The notes under the pieces were generated by a model that was not told the origin of the DNA, did not search any database, and worked only from the letters and a program-made list of their open reading frames with translations. Below, piece by piece: positions 18,531 through 28,237 of a stretch of 64,000 nt of DNA. Within the stretch, counting starts at the first letter, position 1. Each line of letters opens with the position of its first letter. The stretch is from the NCBI GenBank assembly GCA_030680075.1, contig JAUXWR010000365.1, positions 1 through 64,000 of the forward strand, written 5' to 3'. Both the position numbers and the translations under genes were made by a program. This stretch comes from Legionella sp. (GTDB taxonomy: Bacteria > Pseudomonadota > Gammaproteobacteria > Legionellales > Legionellaceae).

Positions 18531-19551
18531 AAATACTCCAGCTTAGGCGCTCACCAGCTGCAACAGGTATCACATGGTCTTCCCCCAACGGAAGCATGCA
18601 CGGAATGGTTTGTTCCTTTTTGATAAGAACCAGGTGATCTTTATTGTGGGGCAGGCGATAAAAATCAGCACCGAAATTGCTCATAAATGCATTAAGACTC
18701 GCGAGATGATTTAATTTATCAAACAGTTGAGCGTACATGGCAACGGCAAAGGGAGATGAATATATACCAGCACAACCGCAGGCGTTTTCTTTAGCGCTCT
18801 TGGCGTGAGGAGCGCTATCGGTGCCGGCAAAATATTTGGGATTGCCGCTAATCGCCGCTTTTTGCAAAGCCACTTGTTGAGATTCATGTTTTAAAACAGG
18901 CAGACAATAGTAGTGAGGTTTTACACCTCCTGCCAATAATTGATTGCGATTATACAAAAGGTGATGCGGTGTTATTGTGGCGGCGACCGTATCTGGGCTT
19001 TCCCTGACAAAATCAACGGCGGCTTTCGTGGAAATATGTTCAAGAACGATACGCAATCGGGGGAAGTTAGCAATTAAAGGTTGCAAATATTCGGTAATAA
19101 ATAGTTCTTCGCGCTCAAAAATATCGCCATGGGTAACTTCACCATGTACCTGAAGTACCAGATCCGAATCTTGCATTACCTCCAATAAAGGATAAAGTTC
19201 TGTTAAAGAACGCGCACCTTCCTCTGAATTTGTAGTGGCGCCTGCTGGATAAAGCTTCGCACCCAGGATAAACGGATAGTGTTTACAGGCCATTAATTCA
19301 TCCGGTGAGACATGCTCATTCAGATAAAAAGTCATATACGGCTCGAATGGCTTATTTTTCGGACTCACTGCGTTAATCCTGTCTCTATAGGCTAAAAGGG
19401 ATTCAATCGAGGTGAGTGCGGGTTTAAGATTGGGCATTACGAGGGCGCGACTAAAATGCGATGCGGTGGCACCAACCGTATGTTCCAATGCCTGGCCATC
19501 ACGAAAATGAACGTGCCAGTCATCCGGACGAATAATAGATAAAGTTTGCAA
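18517..19551 (-). CDS. pyrC: Dihydroorotase
   Basis: PyrC interconverts N-carbamoyl-aspartate and dihydroorotate in pyrimidine synthesis. The 344-residue protein fits the short gammaproteobacterial PyrC class. RPDDWHVHFRDG holds the first two Zn-ligand His, LGAKLYPAG holds the carboxylated Lys, LQVHGEVTH and LEHISTKAAVDFV hold further His ligands, and GTDSAPHAKSAKE the catalytic Asp. It is the first gene of a pyrC-rnt unit and is divergent from the MOMP cluster. Confidence 0.95.
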   Translation of the reverse strand: MQTLSIIRPDDWHVHFRDGQALEHTVGATASHFSRALVMPNLKPALTSIESLLAYRDRINAVSPKNKPFEPYMTFYLNEHVSPDELMACKHYPFILGAKLYPAGATTNSEEGARSLTELYPLLEVMQDSDLVLQVHGEVTHGDIFEREELFITEYLQPLIANFPRLRIVLEHISTKAAVDFVRESPDTVAATITPHHLLYNRNQLLAGGVKPHYYCLPVLKHESQQVALQKAAISGNPKYFAGTDSAPHAKSAKENACGCAGIYSSPFAVAMYAQLFDKLNHLASLNAFMSNFGADFYRLPHNKDHLVLIKKEQTIPCMLPLGEDHVIPVAAGERLSWSIYESA

Positions 19552-19722
19552 TGTTTAATTTCCGCCAAATTCTCTGGTTGGCAAGAATATCATGCTTTAG
19601 CACGCAAACCAGCACCCAAATTAATTTTTGCCACATTTGGCGAGCATTTGACGTGTGTGGATATAAAAAAAACAAACGCAGCTCAATGATTGCTAAATTA
19701 TTAAATTTATAGCGAAATTGTG

Positions 19723-19750
19723 TTGACTTTGACAAAGTGGCGTTTAATAA
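19723..19750 (+). promoter_or_regulatory. Probable sigma-70 promoter of the first MOMP gene
   Basis: TTGACT (19723-19728) and TAATAA (19745-19750) are separated by 16 bases, or AATAAT at 19746 by 17. It lies about 110 bases upstream of the MOMP start and implies a 5' untranslated leader of about 105 bases. The rest of the 314-bp pyrC-MOMP interval holds no gene that I can see. Strong expression of MOMP fits a near-consensus promoter. Confidence 0.6.
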
Positions 19751-19865
19751 TTTGCCCATGTACGTTCTCGGTTAGAGCGATGATTGCGTACTGTGGTCTG
19801 CACACATTTTGTATGTATGGCGACAATAAAACCGGAAATTAATAATAAAAAAGTGGAGATGAAGC

Positions 19866-20789
19866 ATGTTAAATTTGAAAAAAACAGCAGTAGCTGTTCT
19901 TGCTTTAGGAAGCAGTGCAGTATTCGCTGGAACCATGGGTCCAGTCTGCACCCCTGGCAGCGTTACCGTTCCTTGCGAAAGAACTGCATGGGACTTTGGT
20001 GTTCGTGCTCTGTATCTGGAGACAACTGGTGACGATTACCTCGCGTCAAGCACATTTGGTACTACATCTACCTATCGTAATGCCGACAATGATTGGGGTT
20101 GGGGCTTCCAATTGGAAGGTTCTTACCACTTCAACACTGGTAACGATGTAAATGTAAACTGGTACCATTATCAGAAAAACACATCTCGTGCATTCACAGC
20201 ACTGGGTGCTGAGTTTGGTCCATTCTACGGTTACAGAAATGAGCCAAAATGGGATGCTGTTAACTTCGAATTCGGTCAACATGTTGATTTCGGCGAACAA
20301 AAGAACATCCGTTTCCACGGTGGTGCTCAATACGTTCGTTTAGAGCGTGATTCACGTCTATTCAACACTATTACTACTGAATTCGTTAATACCGAAAGAA
20401 AATTCAACGGTTTCGGTCCTCGTCTCGGCATGGACATGTCTTATGACCTGACTAACGGTTTTGCAATTTTCGGTAACGGCGCTGCTGCGTTGTTGGTTGG
20501 TAGCAGTAAGTTCTATAACACATTGGGCCCTGTTACAACATTCAGCAATGGTTCAAGAAACATTATTGTTCCTGAATTAGAAGCTAAATTAGGTGTTTCA
20601 TACACTTATGCAATGGCTCAAGGCGACCTGACTCTGGATGCTGCTTACATGGTAGTTAACTATTTTGATGCTCATCACAATGGCTTCACTTCTGGTACTA
20701 CTCTGTTAGGTCTTGGTGCACAAGCACAATCTAACTTTGGCCTGGATGGTATTATCTTCGGTGCTAAATGGGTTGGTAACGTAGTCTAG
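19866..20789 (+). CDS. Legionella major outer membrane protein (MOMP), copy 1
   Basis: The 307-residue porin begins with a signal peptide ending SAVFA, then [17 protein letters not shown], the Cys-bearing N terminus typical of the disulfide-crosslinked Legionella MOMP (OmpS-like, Legionella_OMP family). A beta-barrel follows with [31 protein letters not shown] and the C-terminal GAKWVGNVV. Codon choice is strongly biased and regular, unlike the two paralogs downstream, suggesting that this is the highly expressed copy. It has a good promoter upstream and a strong terminator just after the stop. Three MOMP-family genes lie in tandem here. Confidence 0.93.
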   Translation: MLNLKKTAVAVLALGSSAVFAGTMGPVCTPGSVTVPCERTAWDFGVRALYLETTGDDYLASSTFGTTSTYRNADNDWGWGFQLEGSYHFNTGNDVNVNWYHYQKNTSRAFTALGAEFGPFYGYRNEPKWDAVNFEFGQHVDFGEQKNIRFHGGAQYVRLERDSRLFNTITTEFVNTERKFNGFGPRLGMDMSYDLTNGFAIFGNGAAALLVGSSKFYNTLGPVTTFSNGSRNIIVPELEAKLGVSYTYAMAQGDLTLDAAYMVVNYFDAHHNGFTSGTTLLGLGAQAQSNFGLDGIIFGAKWVGNVV

Positions 20790-20813
20790 TATTGAAGATT
20801 TAGTATTGCTTTT

Positions 20814-20846
20814 AAAGCCCATCACTAGTTGATGGGCTTTTTTTTT
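20814..20846 (+). terminator. Strong intrinsic terminator of MOMP copy 1
   Basis: An 11-bp perfect stem (20814-20824 with 20830-20840) is followed by a run of T to 20846. It lies between MOMP copies 1 and 2, only 11 bases before the ATG of copy 2. Confidence 0.9.
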
Positions 20847-20857
20847 ACGGAGTTAAA

Positions 20858-21811
20858 ATGTTGCAGAAAACAATATCGATTTTGCTCATGATAGTTAACG
20901 GGATAGCAATAGCTGGAACAGCCGGACCCATATGCACATCAAATCCTGTCACTATACCCTGCCAGGTCAGTCAATGGGAATTAGGTGTTCAGGCATTGTA
21001 TTTAAAACCCGCGTATAGTTACACACTGGGTTATGCGTCAACTACTACCGGCATTGGTACGCAAAAAATTGAGCCTGACTGGGGCTGGGGATACCGTCTT
21101 CTTGGTGCATATCATTTTAATACAGGCAATGATATTACCCTTAACTGGTCACATTATGATGTGGATAGTCAGCTTGGTCTTTACAGCGGCCAATATTTAC
21201 AACTTCCAGTTGGCGTTATATCTGCCAATTATCAACTCTTTCTGAACAACAAATATGACGAGATTAATCTGGTAATGGGTCAACAGGTGAATCTGAGCCA
21301 GGTTAAGAGCGCGCGTTTTTATACCGGTCTTAAATTTGCTGATCTGCGAGTGGATGGTACCAACACCTACGCCGTCGCACCCGCATTTATAGCGGTTACA
21401 GGTGGTAGCGCGAGAGATTTGACCAGTACTGATTTTAACGGAGTTGGGCCTGTTATGGGTGTAGATTATGCGTTTAATCTGTCACCCCGTTTAAGTATTA
21501 CGGCCAACACAGCCGGTTCGTTACTTTATGGCACCTCGCGTTATAATTTTTCAACCGGTTATGCTAATGGCTTAGTGGTTTCAACCATTTATGGCAGCAA
21601 AAGAATAGTGGTGCCTGGCGTTGAGGCCAAACTCGGGGCTAATTATGCTTATGAGTTAGCTCAGGGTATGCTAAACGTCGAAGGTGGTTATCAAGCGATT
21701 AATTACTTTAGCGCATTACAAGGCAGGCCATTAACTACAAGTAGTGTGTTAAATAGCGATTTTGGTCTGTTTGGCCCTTATTTGGGCGTTAAATGGATAG
21801 GGAATGCGTAA
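20858..21811 (+). CDS. MOMP-family outer membrane protein, copy 2
   Basis: The 317-residue paralog keeps the leader, GTAGPICTSNPVTIPCQ with its two Cys, [32 protein letters not shown] and a GVKWIGNA end, but diverges elsewhere and uses less biased codons. GGAG precedes the ATG. The strong terminator of copy 1 ends 11 bases before the start, leaving no room for a promoter, so expression must come from read-through or from a promoter inside copy 1. It is probably a minor or conditionally expressed porin. Confidence 0.9.
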   Translation: MLQKTISILLMIVNGIAIAGTAGPICTSNPVTIPCQVSQWELGVQALYLKPAYSYTLGYASTTTGIGTQKIEPDWGWGYRLLGAYHFNTGNDITLNWSHYDVDSQLGLYSGQYLQLPVGVISANYQLFLNNKYDEINLVMGQQVNLSQVKSARFYTGLKFADLRVDGTNTYAVAPAFIAVTGGSARDLTSTDFNGVGPVMGVDYAFNLSPRLSITANTAGSLLYGTSRYNFSTGYANGLVVSTIYGSKRIVVPGVEAKLGANYAYELAQGMLNVEGGYQAINYFSALQGRPLTTSSVLNSDFGLFGPYLGVKWIGNA

Positions 21812-22040
21812 AAGATTTTGAGTTGTTTAAACTAGTGCATTTCATTAGCCAGTCTATAAACACCTGGACTGGCTAAATAGCATCAAATAATACACGGCAC
21901 TACATAAAATTGATTAAAGTCATTTTAGATGGGGAAATTATTTATTTGCAGGGCTTTTTCTATTTAAAAAATATATCTATCTGATACAATGACTTGCTCA
22001 TAAATCTTGGAAGTAAATTTACTAGTGGAGAAGGATTATC

Positions 22041-22937
22041 ATGATACAACTACAAAAATTAACGCTGGCAACACTTGTCTTGGGAAGCAGCACGCTATTT
22101 GCTGGTACTATGGGGCCATCCTGCCTTCCTGGCAGTGTGACTGTTCCCTGTGAAGCGAGCGCATGGGATTTTGGCATACAGGCACTTTATCTAAGAGCTG
22201 TTAATGAAGACTATCAACAGTCACGTGTTGTAGGTCTTACCGAATATTATGACGATCATGATCATGATTGGGGTTGGGGATTCAGACTGGAAGGTTCCTA
22301 TCACTTCAATACTGGCAATGATATTGATATAAACTGGTATCACTACCGTAGATCATCTTCTACTGTGTTTACTCCCACCGCACCAGGTGCGTTGTTTAGC
22401 TTTGCCACTGAACCTAAATGGGATGCGGTTAATTTTGAATTTGGCCAAAACGTTAATCTCGGTGAGCAAACTAATATTCGTTTTCATGGCGGTTTGGACT
22501 ATACGCGCTTTGAAAAAGATTACACCATCGCGAATAGTCCAATTGGTTGGGTACGTACAGGCGGAACCAAATTTACCGGTGTTGGTCCTCGTACTGGTTT
22601 TGATTTGTCGTATAATTTGGCAAATGGTTTTGGTGTGTATGGTAAGGGTGCCGCAACGCTGTTAGTTGGCGATGACAAGTTTTTCCAAACCACTGTTGGC
22701 CCATTCCCTACTGCCTATGTAAGTGGTTCAAAACGTACAGTCATCCCTGCTATGGATGGCAAACTGGGTGTAACCTATACTTATGCGATGGCGCAAGGCC
22801 TCTTTAGTCTGGATGCCGGTTATCTGTGGGTCCATTATTTTGATGTTGATCAATTTGGATTTGCTGGTAGTGGAAAGAGAAGCTTTGGCCTTGAAGGTGT
22901 TGTAGCGGGCGTTAAATGGGTAGGTTTCCTCGCCTAA
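22041..22937 (+). CDS. MOMP-family outer membrane protein, copy 3
   Basis: The 298-residue paralog is closer to copy 1 than copy 2 is: [70 protein letters not shown] and GVKWVGFLA. It has AGAAGG before the ATG and 229 bp upstream containing a possible extended -10 (TGATACAAT near 21981), so it can be transcribed separately from copies 1 and 2. An intrinsic terminator follows. The tandem arrangement indicates local duplication followed by divergence. Confidence 0.92.
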   Translation: MIQLQKLTLATLVLGSSTLFAGTMGPSCLPGSVTVPCEASAWDFGIQALYLRAVNEDYQQSRVVGLTEYYDDHDHDWGWGFRLEGSYHFNTGNDIDINWYHYRRSSSTVFTPTAPGALFSFATEPKWDAVNFEFGQNVNLGEQTNIRFHGGLDYTRFEKDYTIANSPIGWVRTGGTKFTGVGPRTGFDLSYNLANGFGVYGKGAATLLVGDDKFFQTTVGPFPTAYVSGSKRTVIPAMDGKLGVTYTYAMAQGLFSLDAGYLWVHYFDVDQFGFAGSGKRSFGLEGVVAGVKWVGFLA

Positions 22938-22960
22938 TCTAAAAAAATTGATTACTCTTT

Positions 22961-22990
22961 AAAGCCCACTTCGTTCGTGGGCTTTTTTTT
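22961..22990 (+). terminator. Intrinsic terminator of MOMP copy 3
   Basis: A 9-bp stem (22961-22969 with 22977-22985) and seven-base loop end in an eight-base T run. The stem sequence AAAGCCCA is shared with the copy 1 terminator, consistent with duplication of a gene-plus-terminator unit. Confidence 0.9.
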
Positions 22991-23004
22991 ATCTGATTAC
23001 AAGC

Positions 23005-23386
23005 CTCCTAACTAATTTCACAATTTGCACAAAATATTATCTATTAAGATAGTCGCCAATCGGGCAACCAATGTAATGTAAACTCGCGAATCTTCTTTTC
23101 TGTCGTCCCGGAATTTAGAGCGACTTAACGAGCGTGCGAGTTTAGTGTCTCTTAATGTCCGGGATCTATTTTCAGGCTGGTATGGGGTATTAATCCTGGG
23201 ATTACGACAAGTAACATTGCCTGACAAGATGCACGGAGTGGAATGGATCCCGGACATTTAGTCAGACTAGGTTCGCATGCTCACCAAGTCTGACTAAATT
23301 CCGGGACGACACCCATTAGAGCGTGTTTCAATCATGATAAGGCTAAAAAGTTAGTGCTATACGTTTCTGGATTTCATATAAAAGCT
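23005..23386. repeat. Dispersed ~380-bp repeat, copy A, with inverted-repeat core
   Basis: This block closely matches 35759-36145 over its whole length with scattered substitutions and small indels. Inside it, TGTCGTCCCGGAATTTAG at 23101 is repeated inverted and ends at 23311. A nested pair, AATGTCCGGGATC and GATCCCGGACATT, gives a foldable core of about 210 bp. It has no convincing ORF. It looks like a MITE or large palindromic intergenic repeat. The remaining 3' part of this gap (23387-23634) holds only a probable -10 (TATAAT 23579-23584) for the next gene. Confidence 0.88.
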
Positions 23387-23634
23387 TTCAACTCCAGAAG
23401 TTCGTCATCAAGAGCGCCGTCTTTTTGCGCGAAGAATCTCCAATGTGGCATGATTGAAATAACATCAAAAAGACTTGAAATTTATGCAGACCTACCTGGG
23501 AATTACCAAGCCTTTTAAATTTCCTCCACAGAGAAAATTATTTTATCTGAAATATCGCCTACCTCATGATGACCAGTATATAATCACCCCGCCTTAAGCC
23601 CTTAAAAGAAAAAAAATAGTCAGGAGTTCCTCGC

Positions 23635-25239
23635 GTGAAACATACAGCTTTAATTTTGGCCTTTGCCACTCTATCTCATCCTCTCCTGGCCGCTGATAAT
23701 ATACAGTTACAGCAAGAGATTAAACTCTTGCAACAACAAACCAAAATGTTACAAACTCAACTCGACAAACTACAAAAGCAACTGGTTGGACAAGACAATA
23801 AACAACGATCACGCAAAAGCAAAAAGCCCGTATCGGCCAAGAGTAAGTCCGCGCAAAAAAAGACTGTTCCATCGAGGCCTCCAGCTTCTTCTCGCGCCCA
23901 TTCTTATCATACCAGCGTCATAGCAGTTCACACCCCTTTAGAGTCTGCCAGTGCAACAGGCTTTTATCCTACGGCCTTAATTGCGGATAACAACAGGATT
24001 ATTACCTACATTGCAGGAACGCCTGTCATTACGACACCGTATTTAGGAGAAAGGCCTGCCTTTGATGGCTCCGATTATATCGTCAATATTTCCAGTATTA
24101 ATCGCGATATTCGCTTAATGCAGCAACGTCGTAAATTGTATGATGCCTATGAAAAGATAGGCTACCCTATCCCTAACAGGCCTATTATTTCATTAAGTGG
24201 CAAATCCGAACCGGTGGCAAGCCTTACACGCCCCTATGCAGGACAGAGTCAGGGTGATTTTGGCTTGGGCTCCAGTGAGGTAGATGTGGCGGCAGCTCTT
24301 AACGAGTATGTTGAGGCCTTCATTGGTATTGCCTTTGACGATTCGCCTCCCTCAGCAGGTGGGCCACGAATTAACAATTCTTCTTTTGATTTAAATTTAG
24401 GCTTTGTAAATATTGGTAATTTGGACGAAACGCCAATTTATTTCACCGCAGGACAACTCTATGCCCCCTTTGGTCGCTATTCAAGCTCAATGATTAGCTC
24501 ACCAATTACCTTGGGGCTCGCCAGAACAAAGACGCGTCCCTTTATTTTAGGTTATAAGTCGCAATCGGAGCCAGGACCTTATGCTGCCGTTTATGGATTC
24601 ATCCCAGATACAACGTTGGGGCGTAGTGCGGTTGGAGGGGTAAATGCTGGCTATATTATTTCCTCTGGTGATATTTCGGGCGATATTGGTGCAGGCTTAA
24701 TTGGTTCTATTGATGATTCACAGGGCATGCAAGGTACAGGATCGGCACCCTTTACAACATTTGGCGGATTTGGCTCGATTACTAATGGCTCTGAGGCGGT
24801 GGGCAAGGTTCCTGCGGTAGATTTCCATGCCAATGTCAGTTTTGATCGCTACAGTTTAACCGCAGAATGGGTAGGAACATCCAGGGCGTTTAATCCGGAG
24901 GACTTAAGTGTCAACGGTCGAGGCGCAAAGCCCCAGGCGCTTCAACTGGAGGGTGCGGTCACTTTTATAGCGTTTAACAAGCCTTCTTCGCTGGCTGCGG
25001 GGTATCAATGGTCAAAAGATACACTGGCTTTAAATTTGCCAAAGCGCCGTATTAGCGGTGTGTTTAACATTTCTATCTGGAAAGACACCGTAGAAAGTCT
25101 GGAGTACCGTCACGACGTTGATTTCAGCACCGGTACATTTGCCAACGGTGCGCCAGCTCCAGGTCAGGTTAACCTCAACACAATCGGAACCGGTAAATCT
25201 GCTGACACGTTAATTGCACAATTGGGTGTTTATTTTTAA
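23635..25239 (+). CDS. LbtU-like outer membrane porin (siderophore-porin family)
   Basis: The 534-residue protein starts at GTG with AGGAG upstream. A signal peptide (to about residue 19) precedes a Gln-rich coiled coil (QLQQEIKLLQQQTKMLQTQLDKLQ), a basic Lys/Ser/Pro linker to about residue 90, and a long beta-barrel (for example DFGLGSSEVDVAAALNEYVE and FTAGQLYAPFGRYSSSM) ending LIAQLGVYF. The coiled-coil-plus-barrel layout matches the Legionella LbtU family; LbtU itself takes up the siderophore legiobactin without being a TonB-dependent receptor. Legionella genomes carry several paralogs, so the substrate of this copy is open. No siderophore synthesis genes are adjacent. Confidence 0.7.
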   Translation: MKHTALILAFATLSHPLLAADNIQLQQEIKLLQQQTKMLQTQLDKLQKQLVGQDNKQRSRKSKKPVSAKSKSAQKKTVPSRPPASSRAHSYHTSVIAVHTPLESASATGFYPTALIADNNRIITYIAGTPVITTPYLGERPAFDGSDYIVNISSINRDIRLMQQRRKLYDAYEKIGYPIPNRPIISLSGKSEPVASLTRPYAGQSQGDFGLGSSEVDVAAALNEYVEAFIGIAFDDSPPSAGGPRINNSSFDLNLGFVNIGNLDETPIYFTAGQLYAPFGRYSSSMISSPITLGLARTKTRPFILGYKSQSEPGPYAAVYGFIPDTTLGRSAVGGVNAGYIISSGDISGDIGAGLIGSIDDSQGMQGTGSAPFTTFGGFGSITNGSEAVGKVPAVDFHANVSFDRYSLTAEWVGTSRAFNPEDLSVNGRGAKPQALQLEGAVTFIAFNKPSSLAAGYQWSKDTLALNLPKRRISGVFNISIWKDTVESLEYRHDVDFSTGTFANGAPAPGQVNLNTIGTGKSADTLIAQLGVYF

Positions 25240-25276
25240 GCACTTTTGATGTAAAAAAATTGAACGTAGAACATAG

Positions 25277-25353
25277 CCCGGATTAGCGCCAGCGCAATCC
25301 GGGAAATCCTTAAACCGGAACTTCGATAACCCGGATTACGCTGGCTACGGGCT
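25277..25353. repeat. Two REP-like palindromes
   Basis: Two copies of a palindrome with core CCCGGATTA...TAATCCGGG lie at 25277-25303 and, less well preserved, 25330-25353. Related copies occur at 41898, 48876 and 54867. The 236-bp gap between the porin and dcd holds nothing else recognisable. Confidence 0.75.
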
Positions 25354-25475
25354 ACAACACCTACAACGGCTTAATAGCGACGAGCAGTTCTGCAGAAAAT
25401 TGTAAAACCGCTTTCTCTTTATCGTCTGCTATGGTAAAAAACTACTTTAATTTTGGTGGATAATTCGGGGCGAGC

Positions 25476-26042
25476 ATGTCAATTAAATCAGACCGGTGGA
25501 TAGAAAAAATGGCATTGGAACATGGCATGATTTCACCATTTGAAGCGCAACAAGTTCGGGAGACCGATAAAGGCCGTATCATTTCTTACGGGGTTTCCAG
25601 TTATGGTTACGATGTCCGATGCGCAAACGAGTTTAAAATTTTTACCAATATTAACTCAGCGATAGTGGACCCAAAAGCTTTCGATGCCAACAGTTTTGTC
25701 GATGTAAAATCAGACGTGTGCATTATTCCGCCCAATTCGTTCGCACTGGCGCGCACAGTTGAGTATTTTCGTATACCCCGTAATGTATTAACAATTTGCC
25801 TTGGTAAATCCACTTATGCTCGTTGCGGCATAATTGTCAATGTCACGCCGCTCGAGCCCGAATGGGAGGGGCATGTGACATTAGAATTTTCCAATACGAC
25901 CACCTTGCCTGCCAAGATTTATGCTAATGAAGGTGTCGCCCAAATGCTGTTTCTTGAGTCCGATGAAGTTTGTCGCGTATCCTATCGGGACCGTGGTGGA
26001 AAATACCAGGGCCAGACGGGCGTGACCCTGCCTCGCACTTGA
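25476..26042 (+). CDS. dcd: dCTP deaminase
   Basis: Dcd converts dCTP to dUTP for thymidylate synthesis. The 188-residue protein has the trimeric dUTPase-fold motifs: [13 protein letters not shown], the catalytic block [27 protein letters not shown] with its Arg and Glu, and [12 protein letters not shown] at the C terminus. The length is normal for the monofunctional enzyme. It is convergent with ihfB, with 15 bases between the stop codons. Confidence 0.96.
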   Translation: MSIKSDRWIEKMALEHGMISPFEAQQVRETDKGRIISYGVSSYGYDVRCANEFKIFTNINSAIVDPKAFDANSFVDVKSDVCIIPPNSFALARTVEYFRIPRNVLTICLGKSTYARCGIIVNVTPLEPEWEGHVTLEFSNTTTLPAKIYANEGVAQMLFLESDEVCRVSYRDRGGKYQGQTGVTLPRT

Positions 26043-26057
26043 AACAGGGCAAGGCCT

Positions 26058-26369
26058 CTAGTCCTCTTTTCTTAAGGGAATAGAGGCACGTGATGCGTCA
26101 ACCCGCTCGCGCAGCTCTTTTCCAGGCTTGAAGTGTGGGCTGTATTTTGCCTCAGTAACTACCTTCTCACCTGTTTTCGGGTTGTGAGCATTCCGTGGAG
26201 GCCGATAATGCAGGGAAAAGCTTCCAAAGCCCCGGATTTCAATTCGTTGTCCTTCAATCAACGCTTGACTCATTAATTCAAGAATTCGATTGATGCTGTC
26301 AGTAACTTGCTTTTCAGGCAGATTTGTCATTTTTGCAGCAAGGTCTGCTATGAGTTGCGATTTAATCAT
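26058..26369 (-). CDS. ihfB: Integration host factor subunit beta
   Basis: IHF beta is one half of the DNA-bending heterodimer. The 103-residue protein has the HU/IHF fold with [20 protein letters not shown] and the minor-groove arm [12 protein letters not shown], whose Pro intercalates into [11 protein letters not shown] and the absence of alpha-type features favour the beta subunit. ATG 26369 is chosen because GAGGT lies five bases before it; a GTG two codons upstream is an alternative. In Legionella, IHF is a regulator of the infectious-phase switch. Confidence 0.92.
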   Translation of the reverse strand: MIKSQLIADLAAKMTNLPEKQVTDSINRILELMSQALIEGQRIEIRGFGSFSLHYRPPRNAHNPKTGEKVVTEAKYSPHFKPGKELRERVDASRASIPLRKED

Positions 26370-26539
26370 ACCCACCTCGGTTAGCCATTTATGTTGGCGC
26401 CATCAACAGGATACTACAGGTGATAGCAGTTAAGCCCGCTTACTATTCAGTATAGACACACATAAAAATTATTCAATGTTATCAATTAACTGTAACCACA
26501 TTTTATTTTCGCTGGCGAATACCATTCCTATTGAACGCC

Positions 26540-27238
26540 TTATCCACCAAGGCTGCGCTCCTGAATGTAGGCGTTGACAACTCCCCAACTCATCCTGACA
26601 GGAGTCACGGTTTTAGTAATAAATAAGTTTGAGTCAAGTGCTTTGCTCGTTGAAATAACAAGGGTGCCAGGCTTAACTTGTTCAATATGCCTGCTTATTT
26701 GCAGCCAGCGTTCTGCAAAAAAAGCCGTTGCGTTAATAAAAACCAGTGTGGCATCGGGAAAAGACACATCGAGAAAGTCACTGTGTTTAAAGGTGATATG
26801 AGTGGCTTTTGTACGGTAGTCATTTAACTGGCTTAATCGTTGTTGTCGTGTTTGAGCGCAGTAATGCAGATTGGAAAATAATTCAATGCCACAGCTTTTA
26901 TACCCATCAAAAACCATGGTGAAAGCGAGAACGGCTTTGCCCGTGCCGCTGCCTAAATCATAAAAACAGGTTTTTTCATCAGGTTTGCATAAGGTCAAAA
27001 GTGCAACAAATGATTCAAAATCAATTTCGCCATACACATACTCAAACGCATCATTGCTCTTTCGTGCAGCCTTTGATAATAAAAAGCCATTTACAGGGGC
27101 ATAAATCTCATTCAATGCCCGTTCGTGTTTATCGAGCGCCAGTGCTTTGCGCCAGCGCTTTAGTTTAAGACGGGGCCACCAATGCCCGATAATAAGTATC
27201 GCAATACAACCTATGCCTGCTAAAATTAAAAATATCAT
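26540..27238 (-). CDS. Membrane-anchored DOT1-like SAM methyltransferase
   Basis: The 232-residue protein begins with a transmembrane helix (about 2-20), then a class I methyltransferase domain. The motif order follows eukaryotic DOT1: YGE at 69-71, YDLGSGTGKAVL (93-104) for SAM, CGIEL (116-120), SDFLD (153-157), LVFINATAF (165-173) and MSWGVVNAYI (216-225). DOT1 has YGE, DLGSGVGQVVL, GVE, GDFL, VIFVNNFAF and VSW in the same order. The second Asn of the NN pair is Ala here. Substrate is unknown, and no histone-like claim can be made from sequence. It is translated three bases after the coiled-coil gene upstream, so the two form an operon. Confidence 0.72.
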   Translation of the reverse strand: MIFLILAGIGCIAILIIGHWWPRLKLKRWRKALALDKHERALNEIYAPVNGFLLSKAARKSNDAFEYVYGEIDFESFVALLTLCKPDEKTCFYDLGSGTGKAVLAFTMVFDGYKSCGIELFSNLHYCAQTRQQRLSQLNDYRTKATHITFKHSDFLDVSFPDATLVFINATAFFAERWLQISRHIEQVKPGTLVISTSKALDSNLFITKTVTPVRMSWGVVNAYIQERSLGG

Positions 27239-27240
27239 TG

Positions 27241-27978
27241 CTAGCTTGAGTGGCGCGGATGATTAGTAATAATTTTATGTTGCTCCTGTTCTGAAAGGTC
27301 AGGCCAAGCTTTTATTAATGCACGACCCGCTTCTCGCTCATTCATTACTTGCTTGTGAATTTCCCAAGGCATTTCATTATTAATATATAATCCGATAGCG
27401 AAGGATGCTATCAAGGTAGTTATCAGAGCGAGTGCTATGGAGCGCCACTGAAAATTACGTAATAGCCCTGAACTTTTATGAATGGTATTTAAGGCGACTT
27501 TTTCTACTTGTTCACAACTCTCGCATGCAATACGGTGAAAATCACCGATGTCATATTTGGTGAGTTGGTTTTCAATACGAAGAAGGGCTTGCTCGGTGTA
27601 GTCTTCTATTTGAGCGAGATTTTTTGTCATTGTTTGTTTAAATTCACTGTATTGAACATTTATATCCCCAAGGAGTTGTTGCCCTGTTTTTTGGATGGTG
27701 GCGACATGAGCCTGATTTTGCTTAAGCACCTCTTCAGAGTGGCGCTTGTAGCGTGCCAAACCTCCCTCGGTCAGAACCTCTTGCAGAGCGTCCAGTTCAC
27801 TGTGTAAAGTCTGCAATTGTTGGGCAATTTTTTGTTCCTGTAATTGGGATTGGCGCTCAATGTCTTGCCGCCAGGCTATCATTTTAGATTCAGCCAGTTC
27901 AAAATAGGCAATAAACTCACCGGTATGGCGTAACAATTCTTTTAGCTTATTAATATCCTTATCATGAAGATTTTCCAT
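27241..27978 (-). CDS. Coiled-coil protein with C-terminal transmembrane helix
   Basis: This is an unrecognised 245-residue protein. Residues about 10-150 are long amphipathic helices rich in Gln/Glu/Lys, predicted coiled coil. A Cys-x-x-Cys (ACESCEQ) follows, then one transmembrane helix (SIALALITTLIASFAIGLYI) and a 45-residue tail containing GRALIKAWPDLSEQEQ. The tail recalls small plasmid mobilisation or phage proteins, which I consider a weak similarity. ATG 27978 has AGGAG seven bases upstream; an in-frame start 11 codons earlier is less likely. It is co-transcribed with the DOT1-like methyltransferase, suggesting a membrane-localised pair. Confidence 0.65.
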   Translation of the reverse strand: MENLHDKDINKLKELLRHTGEFIAYFELAESKMIAWRQDIERQSQLQEQKIAQQLQTLHSELDALQEVLTEGGLARYKRHSEEVLKQNQAHVATIQKTGQQLLGDINVQYSEFKQTMTKNLAQIEDYTEQALLRIENQLTKYDIGDFHRIACESCEQVEKVALNTIHKSSGLLRNFQWRSIALALITTLIASFAIGLYINNEMPWEIHKQVMNEREAGRALIKAWPDLSEQEQHKIITNHPRHSS

Positions 27979-28237
27979 GGTTTTCTCCTGAAGATTCCAT
28001 AGCTTACCCAATCATTGAATGTTAGCAAATTATTAGTAATCTCTTAATACTCTCGCAGATTCTGAGAAAATAGCTATACTGAGAATCTCATTGATAGTGA
28101 TGACCCCATGAAGGCAATTTCTCCTCGCGTTTATTAGTATTTTATTTTCTATTGCGTTAGTTAAGATGAAATTATGGGGTGTTTGTTAAAAATTTGTAAT
28201 GATGATTGCAAAAAAGACACTATACTGTAAATTCAAT

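Noticed and set aside
23018..23257. Minus-strand open frame inside the dispersed repeat
   Set aside because: It is basic and low quality, lies over the palindromic core, and is not maintained in the second copy.
27241..27978. Plasmid mobilisation protein (MobB-like)
   Set aside because: Only the short tail recalls such proteins; there is no relaxase or other mobilisation gene, and coiled-coil plus tail anchor is a common generic layout.
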